Shown here: positions 34,743 to 41,934 of the stretch, piece after piece
Layout of the letters: every line of letters starts with the position of its first letter
Numbering within the stretch: the first letter of the stretch is position 1
NCBI GenBank assembly: GCA_016124905.1
Contig: WGMV01000017.1
Span: 1-41,934 of the forward strand
From: a bacterium
GTDB lineage: Bacteria > Pseudomonadota > Alphaproteobacteria > Rickettsiales > RI-342
DNA: 41,934 bases
Direction: 5' to 3'
The notes under the pieces: model-generated
Database searches by the model: none
Seen by the model: only the letters and a program-made list of their open reading frames with translations
What the model was told of the DNA's origin: nothing
Made by a program: the position numbers and the translations under genes

Positions 34743-36293
34743 TTACAGTTCGTCTTGCCGGGCAAGGTAGTCCTTCACCACTTCCCGGACCGTCAGCTTT
34801 TTCTGATCCACGTCTCCGTTCAGGCGCCGCATGGTGTCGTCGCTGAGGCTGTCACTCAGGAGTCTGAGAACAGCACGAAGATTGGGCTGATTCTGGATGG
34901 TTTTTTCCCTTACAACGATGGCCGCATCATAGGGAGGAAAGAAGTTTTTATCGTCTTTGAGCACCATAAAGCCCGAGTTGGCAAGGCGGCCATCCGTTGA
35001 ATAGGCCGAGATGACATCGACTTGTTTCTTGGTCAGGGTGTCGTAGAGAATATCGGGGTGAATGTCGCGAATCTCGGCAAATTTTAAACCATATGCCTGC
35101 CGCAGGCCTGCGTAGCCGTCCTTGCGTTCAGCAAATTCGAAATCGAAGGCTGCTTTCAAGTTGTTTGCATGAAGCGCCAGATCGCTGATGGTGGAAATGC
35201 CCTCCAGCTTGGGATCGCCTGTGCGAATGGCCAGGCAGTAGCTATTGTTAAAGCCCAAGGGGGGCAGCCATTCCAGGTTGAAACGTCTGTTATATTCCTT
35301 TTGCACGGCAAGGAAGGCTTCCTCGCGATTGTGAAGCGGGGGTTTGTGAAGGATGGCCGTTAAGGCGGTGCCTGTATATTCCACCGCAATATCGATTTCG
35401 CCGTTGATCAGCGCCTGATGGAGCACGGAGCTGCCGCCCAGACCAAAACGGCGTATGACGTGATAACCATTCTGCTCCAGTGTCTGGGCAATCAATTCGC
35501 CTACAATGAGTTGTTCGGTGAAATTTTTTGAACCGATGGTGATGCTATCGTCGGATTGTTTGGCCTGCCACCAGGGGTGAAACATTGCTGTGAACAGCGC
35601 CATACCTAGAAGGGCCGCGCCAGCCAGGCCCATTTGCCACTGGTGCTGAGAGCCGGAAGAAGGGCGGGGTATCCGTACCCATGCTTCCAGCATGGCCATG
35701 ACGCCGTCTACCAGAAGGGCGATGATGATGGCGGGGATGGCGCCCATCAGGATAAGGCGGGTATCGGATAAAAACAGGCCGCGATTGATGAATTGGCCCA
35801 GCCCGCCCGCGCCGACAAAGGCGGCCAGCGTTGCAAGCCCCACGGTTTGAACCGCGGCAATGCGCAGGCCGGTGACGATGAAGGGCAATGCGTAAAAAAT
35901 GCGGATATGGCGCAATTGCTGCCAAGGCGTCATGCCCAGGCTTTTGCTTGCCTCCACCAGGTTATGCGGGAAGCTGGTGAGCCCGACCAGGCTGTTGCGG
36001 CTGATGGGGAGCAGTGCATAAAGAATCAGCGCAAGCAAGGCGGGCAGCATGCCGATATGCCTTACCAGTGCCAGCATCAGCACCAGCAGCGCCATGCCCG
36101 GGATGGTTTGCAGCAGGCTGATAACCGACATGAGCGGGCCGCGGATGCGCGGGCTACGGAATGCCAGTACGCCAAGCGCTACGCCTAATGGCGCTGCGAT
36201 GCCCAGCGTGATGGCGCAGAGCATGATGTGTTCGGCAATGCCGGCGGCAAGCTCAGGCCACCGTGAGAGAAGAAACTGTGCGTAGTTACGCAT
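34743..36293 (-). CDS. ABC importer, fused permease and substrate-binding protein (OpuB/EgtU-like)
   Basis: A 516-residue fusion. The first 230 residues are an inner-membrane permease with the coupling-helix region SLGMTPWQQLRHIRIFYALP and TLAAFVGAGGLGQFINRGLF. After a membrane segment near 225-245 comes a glycine betaine/choline-type binding domain (DSITIGSKNFTEQLIVGELI, INGEIDIAVEYTGTALTAIL) up to the end, fixed to the outside of the membrane. Substrates of this family include quaternary amines, and related fused proteins carry ergothioneine; I cannot choose between them from the sequence. It overlaps the ATPase gene by 8 bases. Confidence 0.88.
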   Translation of the reverse strand: MRNYAQFLLSRWPELAAGIAEHIMLCAITLGIAAPLGVALGVLAFRSPRIRGPLMSVISLLQTIPGMALLVLMLALVRHIGMLPALLALILYALLPISRNSLVGLTSFPHNLVEASKSLGMTPWQQLRHIRIFYALPFIVTGLRIAAVQTVGLATLAAFVGAGGLGQFINRGLFLSDTRLILMGAIPAIIIALLVDGVMAMLEAWVRIPRPSSGSQHQWQMGLAGAALLGMALFTAMFHPWWQAKQSDDSITIGSKNFTEQLIVGELIAQTLEQNGYHVIRRFGLGGSSVLHQALINGEIDIAVEYTGTALTAILHKPPLHNREEAFLAVQKEYNRRFNLEWLPPLGFNNSYCLAIRTGDPKLEGISTISDLALHANNLKAAFDFEFAERKDGYAGLRQAYGLKFAEIRDIHPDILYDTLTKKQVDVISAYSTDGRLANSGFMVLKDDKNFFPPYDAAIVVREKTIQNQPNLRAVLRLLSDSLSDDTMRRLNGDVDQKKLTVREVVKDYLARQDEL

Positions 36294-37062
36294 CCATGCG
36301 CTCCTTCGCCAGTTTCAGCAGGTGCTTCATGTCTGCAAGCGGTTTGGCAATGAGCCCTTCGACCACCGGGCTTGCCGGTTTTTCCAGAAGGGTTTCCGGC
36401 GCGGCGCATTGAATGATTTTTCCCGCGTCCATTACGGCAATGCGGTCGGCCAGCAGGAAGGCCTCCATCAAATCATGCGTTACAAACAGAATGCTGACAT
36501 GCATGGTGGAGCGGATGTTTTTCAGTTCCTCCTGAAGGCCGCGGCGGGTGATGGCATCCAGCGCACCGAAGGGTTCATCCATGATGAGGTAACGGGGTTT
36601 GGTGGCCAATGCGCGGGCAACGCATACGCGCTGTTGCTGACCGCCTGAGAGTTCGTGCGGGAAACGCAAGGACATGGCGCCGTCCAGCTTGACCAGTTCG
36701 AGCAGGCTCTCGGCTTCCTTGCGCGCTTCGGCGCGCGGCATGCCGGAAAGCGTGAGGCCCAGTGCAATGTTTTCCCACACACGCAAATGCGCGAACAGGC
36801 GGTTTCCCTGAAGCGCAACGCCCATGTTGCGGCGCAATGTGGCGCTGTCGATCATGCCGATTTCTTCGCCATCAACCAGGATGCTGCCGCTGCGCGGACG
36901 GGCGAGTTTCAACAGGCAGCGGATGAGGGTGGATTTGCCGCTGCCTGAGCCGCCAACCACCACCAGCGTTTCATTATCGGCAACATCCAGATTTACATCG
37001 TCCAGCACCAGGTGTTGCTGCCCTTTATAGGCAAAACTCACGTGCTGAAACTGGATGCTCAT
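36286..37062 (-). CDS. ABC importer ATP-binding protein
   Basis: The 258-residue ATPase powers the adjacent OpuB/EgtU-like importer. Motifs: Walker A VVGGSGSGKSTLIRC, signature LSGGQQQRVCVARALA, Walker B YLIMDEPFGALDAITR and the switch histidine in LFVTHDLMEAFLLADR. There is no C-terminal CBS domain, unlike osmotically controlled ProV/OpuAA. It overlaps der by 4 bases (ATGA) upstream and the permease fusion by 8 downstream, so the importer is translated with der, an unusual pairing. Confidence 0.92.
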   Translation of the reverse strand: MSIQFQHVSFAYKGQQHLVLDDVNLDVADNETLVVVGGSGSGKSTLIRCLLKLARPRSGSILVDGEEIGMIDSATLRRNMGVALQGNRLFAHLRVWENIALGLTLSGMPRAEARKEAESLLELVKLDGAMSLRFPHELSGGQQQRVCVARALATKPRYLIMDEPFGALDAITRRGLQEELKNIRSTMHVSILFVTHDLMEAFLLADRIAVMDAGKIIQCAAPETLLEKPASPVVEGLIAKPLADMKHLLKLAKERMDA

Positions 37063-38423
37063 TTGTCCTTATCCGCTTTGTGGTAAGGATTGTCGCTTTT
37101 ACGGAGGAAGAAGCGGATGGGAACCCCCGGCATGTTGAACGCATCGCGCAATGCGTTGGACATGAAGCGCATGTAGCTTTCCGGCACGTCGTCGGGCTTG
37201 TTGCAAAAGATGATGAAGCGTGGCGGGCGGCCCTTGATCTGCGTCATGTATTTGAAGCGGATGGGACGATTGCCCGCGAGCGGCGGTGTGTGAAGCGCTT
37301 GCACGTCGGTGAGGAAGCGGTTGAGCTCCGCCGTGGAGAAGCGGGTGTTCCATAGCTTGTACACGCGGAAGACCTCGTTCATGAGCTTGTCCATCCCTTC
37401 GCTACGCATGGCGGAGATGGGCACCATGGGTACCCCGCGCACCTGGGAGAGCACGTCCTCCAGCCGTGAACGCAGGCTCTTGCGGTAGGCTTCGGCATTT
37501 TCAACCTGGTCCCACTTGTTCAGGGCGATGACAATGGCACGGCCTTCTTCCGCCATGTGGCTGGCGATGGTGAGATCCTGTTTTTCCAGCGCGACGGTGG
37601 CATCCATCACCACCACAGCCACCTGCGCGTAACGGGCGGCGCGAAGGGCGTCCTTGACCGACATCTGTTCTAGCGCTTCTTTCACGTTTGCCTTGCGGCG
37701 CATGCCGGCGGTGTCGATCAGGGTAAGGGAGGTGCCGTGCCATTCCCAGGGGATGGCAATGGCATCGCGCGTGATGCCGGCTTCCGGGCCGGTGAGCAGG
37801 CGTTCATACCCCACCAGCTGATTGATGAGGGTGGATTTGCCGGCATTGGGGCGGCCGACCACGGCGATCTGCAATTGTTTCGCTTTCAGGGCGCTTTCCG
37901 GCTCATCCGGCTCATCCTCCGGCCAGACGGCACGAAGTTTTTGATACAGGAGATCCAGCCCATCGCCGTGCGAGGCGGAAAGCGGAATGGGCTCACCTAA
38001 TCCCAGCCCCCAGGCTTCCTGAGCCTCGAATTGAGACTGGCGCGTTTCGCATTTATTGGCGGCCAGTATCACGGGCTTTTTGGCTTTGCGCAGCAGCTGC
38101 GCGACTTCCTGGTCATCCGGCAGAAGACCCGCACGGGCGTCAACCAGAAAAAGCACAGCATCGGCGGCCTTGATGGCGGCTTCGGTCATCATGCGCATGC
38201 GGCCGGAAAGGCTTTGCTTATCGGTGTCCTCCCACCCGGCGGTATCCAAAACGCGGAAAGCGAGATCGGCAATTGAGCCGTCGCCCTCGCGCCAGTCACG
38301 CGTGACGCCGGGCTGATCGTGCACCAGGGCGAATTGGCGGCCGGTGAGGCGGTTGAAAAGCGTCGATTTGCCAACATTCGGACGGCCGACAATGGCGAGG
38401 GTGCGTGTTGCGGATGCGTTCAT
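37059..38423 (-). CDS. der: Ribosome-associated double GTPase Der (EngA)
   Basis: Der is needed for 50S subunit maturation. The 454-residue protein has two tandem G domains: G1 VGRPNVGKSTLFNRL and G3 DTAGWED in the first, VGRPNAGKSTLINQL and DTAGMRRK in the second, with NKWD as the second G4. A KH-like domain ends the protein. ATG 38423 is chosen; a TTG three codons upstream is the alternative. bamB lies 20 bases upstream on the same strand, the classic bamB-der order. Confidence 0.97.
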   Translation of the reverse strand: MNASATRTLAIVGRPNVGKSTLFNRLTGRQFALVHDQPGVTRDWREGDGSIADLAFRVLDTAGWEDTDKQSLSGRMRMMTEAAIKAADAVLFLVDARAGLLPDDQEVAQLLRKAKKPVILAANKCETRQSQFEAQEAWGLGLGEPIPLSASHGDGLDLLYQKLRAVWPEDEPDEPESALKAKQLQIAVVGRPNAGKSTLINQLVGYERLLTGPEAGITRDAIAIPWEWHGTSLTLIDTAGMRRKANVKEALEQMSVKDALRAARYAQVAVVVMDATVALEKQDLTIASHMAEEGRAIVIALNKWDQVENAEAYRKSLRSRLEDVLSQVRGVPMVPISAMRSEGMDKLMNEVFRVYKLWNTRFSTAELNRFLTDVQALHTPPLAGNRPIRFKYMTQIKGRPPRFIIFCNKPDDVPESYMRFMSNALRDAFNMPGVPIRFFLRKSDNPYHKADKDK

Positions 38424-38443
38424 AAAAGCCAATGATCTGGGCG

Positions 38444-39778
38444 TTAGCGGAGCTTGGTCAAGGTGCCGTCCTTGGTGACCAGCAGCCAGCCGTCATTCAA
38501 GGCAATCGGAAGCGACCATGCCCCTTTGGGCCAGGACTGGGTGCCGATCTGTTCACCCGTTTGTGCATTCAGCCAGACAGCCTCGCCGTTGATGCCCGTT
38601 ATCAGCACACGGCTGCCTGCCATCAAAATGAATCGCCAAGGCGATGCTTCGTTCTTTTTTCCTTCAAAAGGCAGGTTCTGCGTCCAGAATATCTTGCCGG
38701 TATCGGTATCCAGCGCGGCGGCCTGATTGTAGGATGTCAGTACCAGCGTTACGCCATCGGCCAGCCAGGCATGCTGGATGGAGGGGAATTCACGTTCCCA
38801 TACATGCATGCCGTTGCGCACGTCCATGCCAACGATCAAGCCGCTGCGGCTGGCGGCAATCATTTTGGGGAAGGCGATCATCGGCGGAGCCGCCAGATCA
38901 TTGATGTCTTTTGACTTGTTGCCGCGCTTGCGGGGCTGGACCATGTCGCGCCAGCGTTCACGTGAGGTGGCGGCATCCAGGGCGTATAATTCGCCCGAGC
39001 CGTAAGGCACGACGACCACGGATTCATGAAGCGCGACCGGAAGGCTTGAGAAAATACGCAGCGGTTCGGTGATGCCCTGGTGTTTCCAGAGAATGCTGCC
39101 GTCCTTGGTGCTGATCACCAGCATCTGGTTGTCGGCAGCAGAGATGTATAGGTGATCATCCTGTATTTTGGGTTCGGCGCGTACCGTAACGCCCAGCACG
39201 CGTTCCCAGCGTTTTTCGCCGGTTTCTGCATTGATGGCGGTGACGAGGCCGCCGCCATTGACCGCATAAACCGTATCGCCCACCACCACCAGGCCGCCGC
39301 CTGGCAAGGTTTTCTGCCATTCCTCAGGCGGATCGTAGGTCCATAGCTGGCTGAGGTTATCGCGGTTGTGCGCGCTCACGCTGCCTTTGGCGTCGATGGC
39401 GTAAATACGTTCCGATGTGGCAACCGGGATGCTGCTGAAGGGCATGCTCCAGCCTGCGCCGTGACCGGCATTGGCCGTATCCGCCACTGAGAGCTCACCT
39501 TTCTGGTGGTCTGGAAGGCCAAGATTGGCGGCATGGTTGCCCGGCATCAGGCCGAACTGTACCCAGGAACTGGGGGCCTGCTCATCCGGCAGAGTAATGG
39601 ATTCACCCTTGAGTTCGGCCTGGGGAAGGGCGTTATCCGCCTCGGCCGTAACCGAAAGGCGTGTGCCTTCCAGCGGCGGTTCCTCATCGCTGCCAAACAT
39701 GTTGCTAAGCGTGCTGCACCCGGCAAGCCACCCCAGGCTGAACAATGCCAGCAGCAGGTGACGTGCGGGTTTATTCAT
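38444..39778 (-). CDS. bamB: Outer-membrane assembly lipoprotein BamB
   Basis: BamB is a periplasmic lipoprotein of the BAM complex that inserts outer-membrane beta-barrels. The 444-residue protein has a signal peptide with lipobox LGWLAGC, then a linker and an eight-bladed PQQ-type beta-propeller (IYAIDAKGSVSAHNRDNL, LVTAINAETGEKRW, AALDTDTGKIFW). The start ATG 39778 puts a normal signal peptide at the N-terminus; the open frame extends 26 codons into yfgM and is not used. It overlaps yfgM by 8 bases. Confidence 0.92.
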   Translation of the reverse strand: MNKPARHLLLALFSLGWLAGCSTLSNMFGSDEEPPLEGTRLSVTAEADNALPQAELKGESITLPDEQAPSSWVQFGLMPGNHAANLGLPDHQKGELSVADTANAGHGAGWSMPFSSIPVATSERIYAIDAKGSVSAHNRDNLSQLWTYDPPEEWQKTLPGGGLVVVGDTVYAVNGGGLVTAINAETGEKRWERVLGVTVRAEPKIQDDHLYISAADNQMLVISTKDGSILWKHQGITEPLRIFSSLPVALHESVVVVPYGSGELYALDAATSRERWRDMVQPRKRGNKSKDINDLAAPPMIAFPKMIAASRSGLIVGMDVRNGMHVWEREFPSIQHAWLADGVTLVLTSYNQAAALDTDTGKIFWTQNLPFEGKKNEASPWRFILMAGSRVLITGINGEAVWLNAQTGEQIGTQSWPKGAWSLPIALNDGWLLVTKDGTLTKLR

Positions 39779-40466
39779 GCGAGGCCTCCGCCGGTGCCGC
39801 TGCGGTGGCCGGTTTGGACGTGCCGGTTTCCACCACGGCCAGAATGCCCTTGGCACGCATTTTCAGGCTTTCCGGAGCATCGGCATCTGTGGCGATTTCA
39901 TTCAGCAGGATTTTAGCGGTGTCGCTATCGTTTTGCTTCAGTGCCGCCATGGCCTGCCATTCTTTGAACAGTCCGGGATAGAGGCTGTCTTTCAGGGCGG
40001 TTTTCACAGGTGCTTCCGCTTCCGACTGTTTGCCTTGAGCCAGCAAATTATAAGCCCAGGTAAGCAGTGCCAGTTCGCGTTGGGCCTGATCGAAGCGCGT
40101 TTCATCGGCAATGGCCTTCAGCGTGGCGAGCTGGGCTTCGGTTTTGCCCTGTTCTCCGTAAATGGCCGCCAGGCGGAACCCTGCAATGGCACCGAAACCA
40201 GGGGTGCCGTGCTTCATCGTGTCTTCAAAGGCTTTGGCCGCATCATCCAGTTTTTGTTCGTCTTCCAGTTTGCTGGCAGCCACAAAGGCGACCGATGACT
40301 TTTCCGCCTGCGCATGCTGATAGGCCTGATAACCCTGCTGGCCGCCCACGCCGATTAATACTGCCAATACCGCGGATATGATCCAGCCCTGGTATTGCTT
40401 CCACATGGCAATCATCTGGTCGCGTTTGACCTCGTCGGTGATTTCCTGAATGACCTGCTCGTTCAC
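39771..40466 (-). CDS. YfgM-like TPR membrane protein
   Basis: YfgM is a membrane-anchored TPR protein linked to the Sec translocon and periplasmic chaperones. The 231-residue protein has a cytoplasmic N-terminus, a membrane segment near 28-45 (GWIISAVLAVLIGVGGQQGY) and TPR-like helices after it. Its C-terminus is Ala/Pro/Thr-rich. It starts with GTG at 40466 behind AGGAG six bases upstream; no better ATG is in frame nearby. It is the first gene of the run with bamB, der and the importer. Confidence 0.88.
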   Translation of the reverse strand: MNEQVIQEITDEVKRDQMIAMWKQYQGWIISAVLAVLIGVGGQQGYQAYQHAQAEKSSVAFVAASKLEDEQKLDDAAKAFEDTMKHGTPGFGAIAGFRLAAIYGEQGKTEAQLATLKAIADETRFDQAQRELALLTWAYNLLAQGKQSEAEAPVKTALKDSLYPGLFKEWQAMAALKQNDSDTAKILLNEIATDADAPESLKMRAKGILAVVETGTSKPATAAAPAEASHE

Positions 40467-40505
40467 GGCGATCTCCTCTAGCGGGGTATTGGCAGTTGAA
40501 GCCTG

Positions 40506-40534
40506 TGTTTACACATTTATCCCCAAAGGGACAA
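40506..40534 (-). promoter_or_regulatory. Candidate promoter of the yfgM-bamB-der operon
   Basis: On the minus strand TTGTCC (40534-40529) and TAAACA (40511-40506) are 17 bases apart. The -10 match is poor. It lies about 40 bases before the GTG start of yfgM. Confidence 0.3.
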
Positions 40535-40572
40535 CCCTATTAGCGCCCAACTCTTTTGGACACTAATAGGGT
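40534..40572. repeat. Long inverted repeat next to the yfgM promoter
   Basis: ACCCTATTAG and CTAATAGGGT, ten bases each and perfect, are separated by 19 bases. On the minus strand the inner arm ends at the -35 candidate, the usual place for an activator or repressor site. No T-run follows, so it is not a normal terminator. Confidence 0.5.
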
Positions 40573-40581
40573 ATTTGGCTG

Positions 40582-40619
40582 CCTTGCCTGCGGCAAGGAA
40601 TATGCGCCCCTTATGGCGC
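40582..40619. repeat. Two adjacent hairpins downstream of guaA
   Basis: CCTTGCC-TGC-GGCAAGG (40582-40598) and GCGCC-CCTTAT-GGCGC (40604-40619). A third, weaker one, CTAAC with GTTAG, lies at 40657-40673. They may end guaA transcription or protect its 3' end, but no T-run is present. Confidence 0.35.
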
Positions 40620-40684
40620 GGAGCCTCAATGGCCCAGTCGCGGTGCCCCGGTTTTCCTAACTGAAACGGTTAGCTTAGTTTAGG

Positions 40685-41934
40685 CTATTCCCACTCGATG
40701 GTGCCGGGGGGTTTGCTGGTAACATCCACCACCACCCGGTTGATGCCGCGGACCTCGTTGATGATGCGGTTGGCCACCCGGGTAAGGAAACCCATGTCGA
40801 ACGGGTAAACATCGGCGGTCATGCCGTCGGTTGAGGTGACGGCGCGGAGGGCGCAGACGCTTTCATAGGTGCGGGCATCGCCCATTACGCCGACGGTTTT
40901 GACCGGCAGCAGCACGGCAAACGCCTGCCAGATGGCATCGTAAAGGCCGGCGGCGCGGATTTCTTCCAGATAGATGGCGTCGGCCTGCTGCAGGATGGCT
41001 ACCTTTTCCTTCGTAACCTCACCGGGGATGCGGATGGCAAGGCCCGGGCCCGGGAAAGGATGGCGCTTGACCATCGTGTCGCTCATGCCAAGCTCGCGGC
41101 CAAGGGCACGCACCTCATCCTTGAACAGCTCGCGGACGGGCTCCAGCAGCTTGAGGTTCATTTTTTCTGGCAGACCGCCGACATTGTGGTGGGATTTGAT
41201 GGTGTGGCTCGGCCCGCCATGGAAGGAGATGGATTCGATCACATCCGGGTATAGTGTGCCCTGGGCCAGCCACTTGATGCCTTGAAGCTGGGTCGCTTCC
41301 TGATCGAACACTTCAATGAAGGTCTCGCCGATGATCTTGCGCTTCCGTTCGGGGTCCGTCACGCCTGCAAGGCGGCTGAGGAACAAGGCGCTGGCATCCA
41401 CATGCTTCACGGGGATGTGGAAATCATCCTTGAACATGCTCATGACCTGTTTGACTTCCTGGCCGCGAAGCAGGCCGGTATCGACAAAAATACAGGTCAA
41501 TTGGTCGCCGATGGCGCGGTGGATGAGGGCCGCCACCACGGAGCTGTCCACGCCGCCGCTAACGGCGCAAAGGACTTTTTCGGAGCCGACCCTGGCTTTG
41601 ATGTCGGCGGCCGATTGGTCGAGGAAGGCTTGCATGTTCCAGTCGCCGTCGCAACCGCAGATGTCTTTCACAAAATCGCGCAGGAGCGCGGAGCCATGCG
41701 GGGTGTGGGCAACTTCCGGGTGGAATTGAACAGCGTATATTCTTTTGGCTTCGTTGGCAACGAAGGCATAGGGGGCGTTGTCCGTGCGGGCGATCACCTT
41801 AAAGCCGGACGGGATGCTGGTGACATGATCGCCATGGCTCATCCAGACCTGTTCGCGTGCGGCTTTCTGCCAATGCTCCTTGGCCAGCGGGCTATTTTCC
41901 ACCAGTTCAATGTAGGCGCGGCCGAACTCGCGGC
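40685..41934 (-). CDS. guaA: GMP synthase (glutamine-hydrolysing), 5' end outside the window
   Basis: It converts XMP to GMP. About 416 residues are visible, and the frame is open to the window edge ([21 protein letters not shown] before the first internal GTG, in two pieces of the same frame). The end of the class I glutamine amidotransferase domain is seen with its His and Glu ([13 protein letters not shown]). The ATP pyrophosphatase domain follows with the PP-loop [20 protein letters not shown], and the dimerisation domain ends [17 protein letters not shown]. The nucleophile cysteine lies outside the window. The usual neighbour guaB is not visible. Confidence 0.97.
   Translation of the reverse strand, partial: REFGRAYIELVENSPLAKEHWQKAAREQVWMSHGDHVTSIPSGFKVIARTDNAPYAFVANEAKRIYAVQFHPEVAHTPHGSALLRDFVKDICGCDGDWNMQAFLDQSAADIKARVGSEKVLCAVSGGVDSSVVAALIHRAIGDQLTCIFVDTGLLRGQEVKQVMSMFKDDFHIPVKHVDASALFLSRLAGVTDPERKRKIIGETFIEVFDQEATQLQGIKWLAQGTLYPDVIESISFHGGPSHTIKSHHNVGGLPEKMNLKLLEPVRELFKDEVRALGRELGMSDTMVKRHPFPGPGLAIRIPGEVTKEKVAILQQADAIYLEEIRAAGLYDAIWQAFAVLLPVKTVGVMGDARTYESVCALRAVTSTDGMTADVYPFDMGFLTRVANRIINEVRGINRVVVDVTSKPPGTIEWE

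Noticed and set aside
40517-40525. TTATCCCCA, one base off the DnaA box, as a sign of a replication origin
   Set aside because: Only one imperfect box is present and no AT-rich unwinding region or origin-linked genes are near.

Overview
The window reads as chromosome of an alphaproteobacterium of moderate GC content (order not determinable by eye). Three things point there: the SRP RNA gene sits directly upstream of dnaX; ftsX is followed by a DUF218 gene and plsC; and yfgM, bamB and der lie in one operon. Most of the rest is vertically inherited housekeeping DNA. Into it is set a compact phage-derived block. No gene-free stretch exceeds 300 bases; the longest gap (40467-40684, about 218 bases) holds a promoter candidate and several hairpins.

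Left flank (1-6942): a very large, divergent PEP carboxylase homologue cut by the window start, a small secreted protein with Tyr-Asp/Asn-Pro repeats, obgE overlapping proB, and a convergent MAPEG-family membrane protein gene.

Phage block (7129-22176): 21 intact plus-strand genes in the order of a short-tailed phage late operon. They are terminase small and large subunits, portal, a small linker gene, scaffold, SU10-type major capsid, possible decoration protein, small connector-like protein, glycosyltransferase, head-tail adaptor, tail hub/nozzle, two small proteins, a lipoprotein with its own promoter and terminator, a possible GNAT-fold protein, ejection protein, tail fibre, a 49-residue protein, a membrane coiled-coil protein, a three-helix holin and a GH24 lysozyme. 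There is no integrase, repressor, replication gene or tape measure, and I see no attachment repeat. Host genes begin within about 190 bases on one side and 45 on the other. This is either a reduced prophage or a domesticated, gene-transfer-agent-like particle cluster. A full CtrA-type site (TTAA-N7-TTAA) lies in the gap just before it.

Right flank: the SRP RNA and dnaX follow (22222-24135). A minus-strand sulfate activation operon (cysD, cysNC) then ends in an unusual 1155-residue flavin/iron-sulfur oxidoreductase that joins GltD-like and PyrK-like halves (24132-30360). Divergent from it is ftsX (without ftsE), a DUF218 gene and plsC (30512-32833). A long minus-strand run holds yfgM, bamB, der, an ABC importer with a permease-binding protein fusion, an unknown gene and pgk (40466 down to 32830). 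The window ends inside guaA.

All family calls are from reading translations and motifs by eye; no database search was run.
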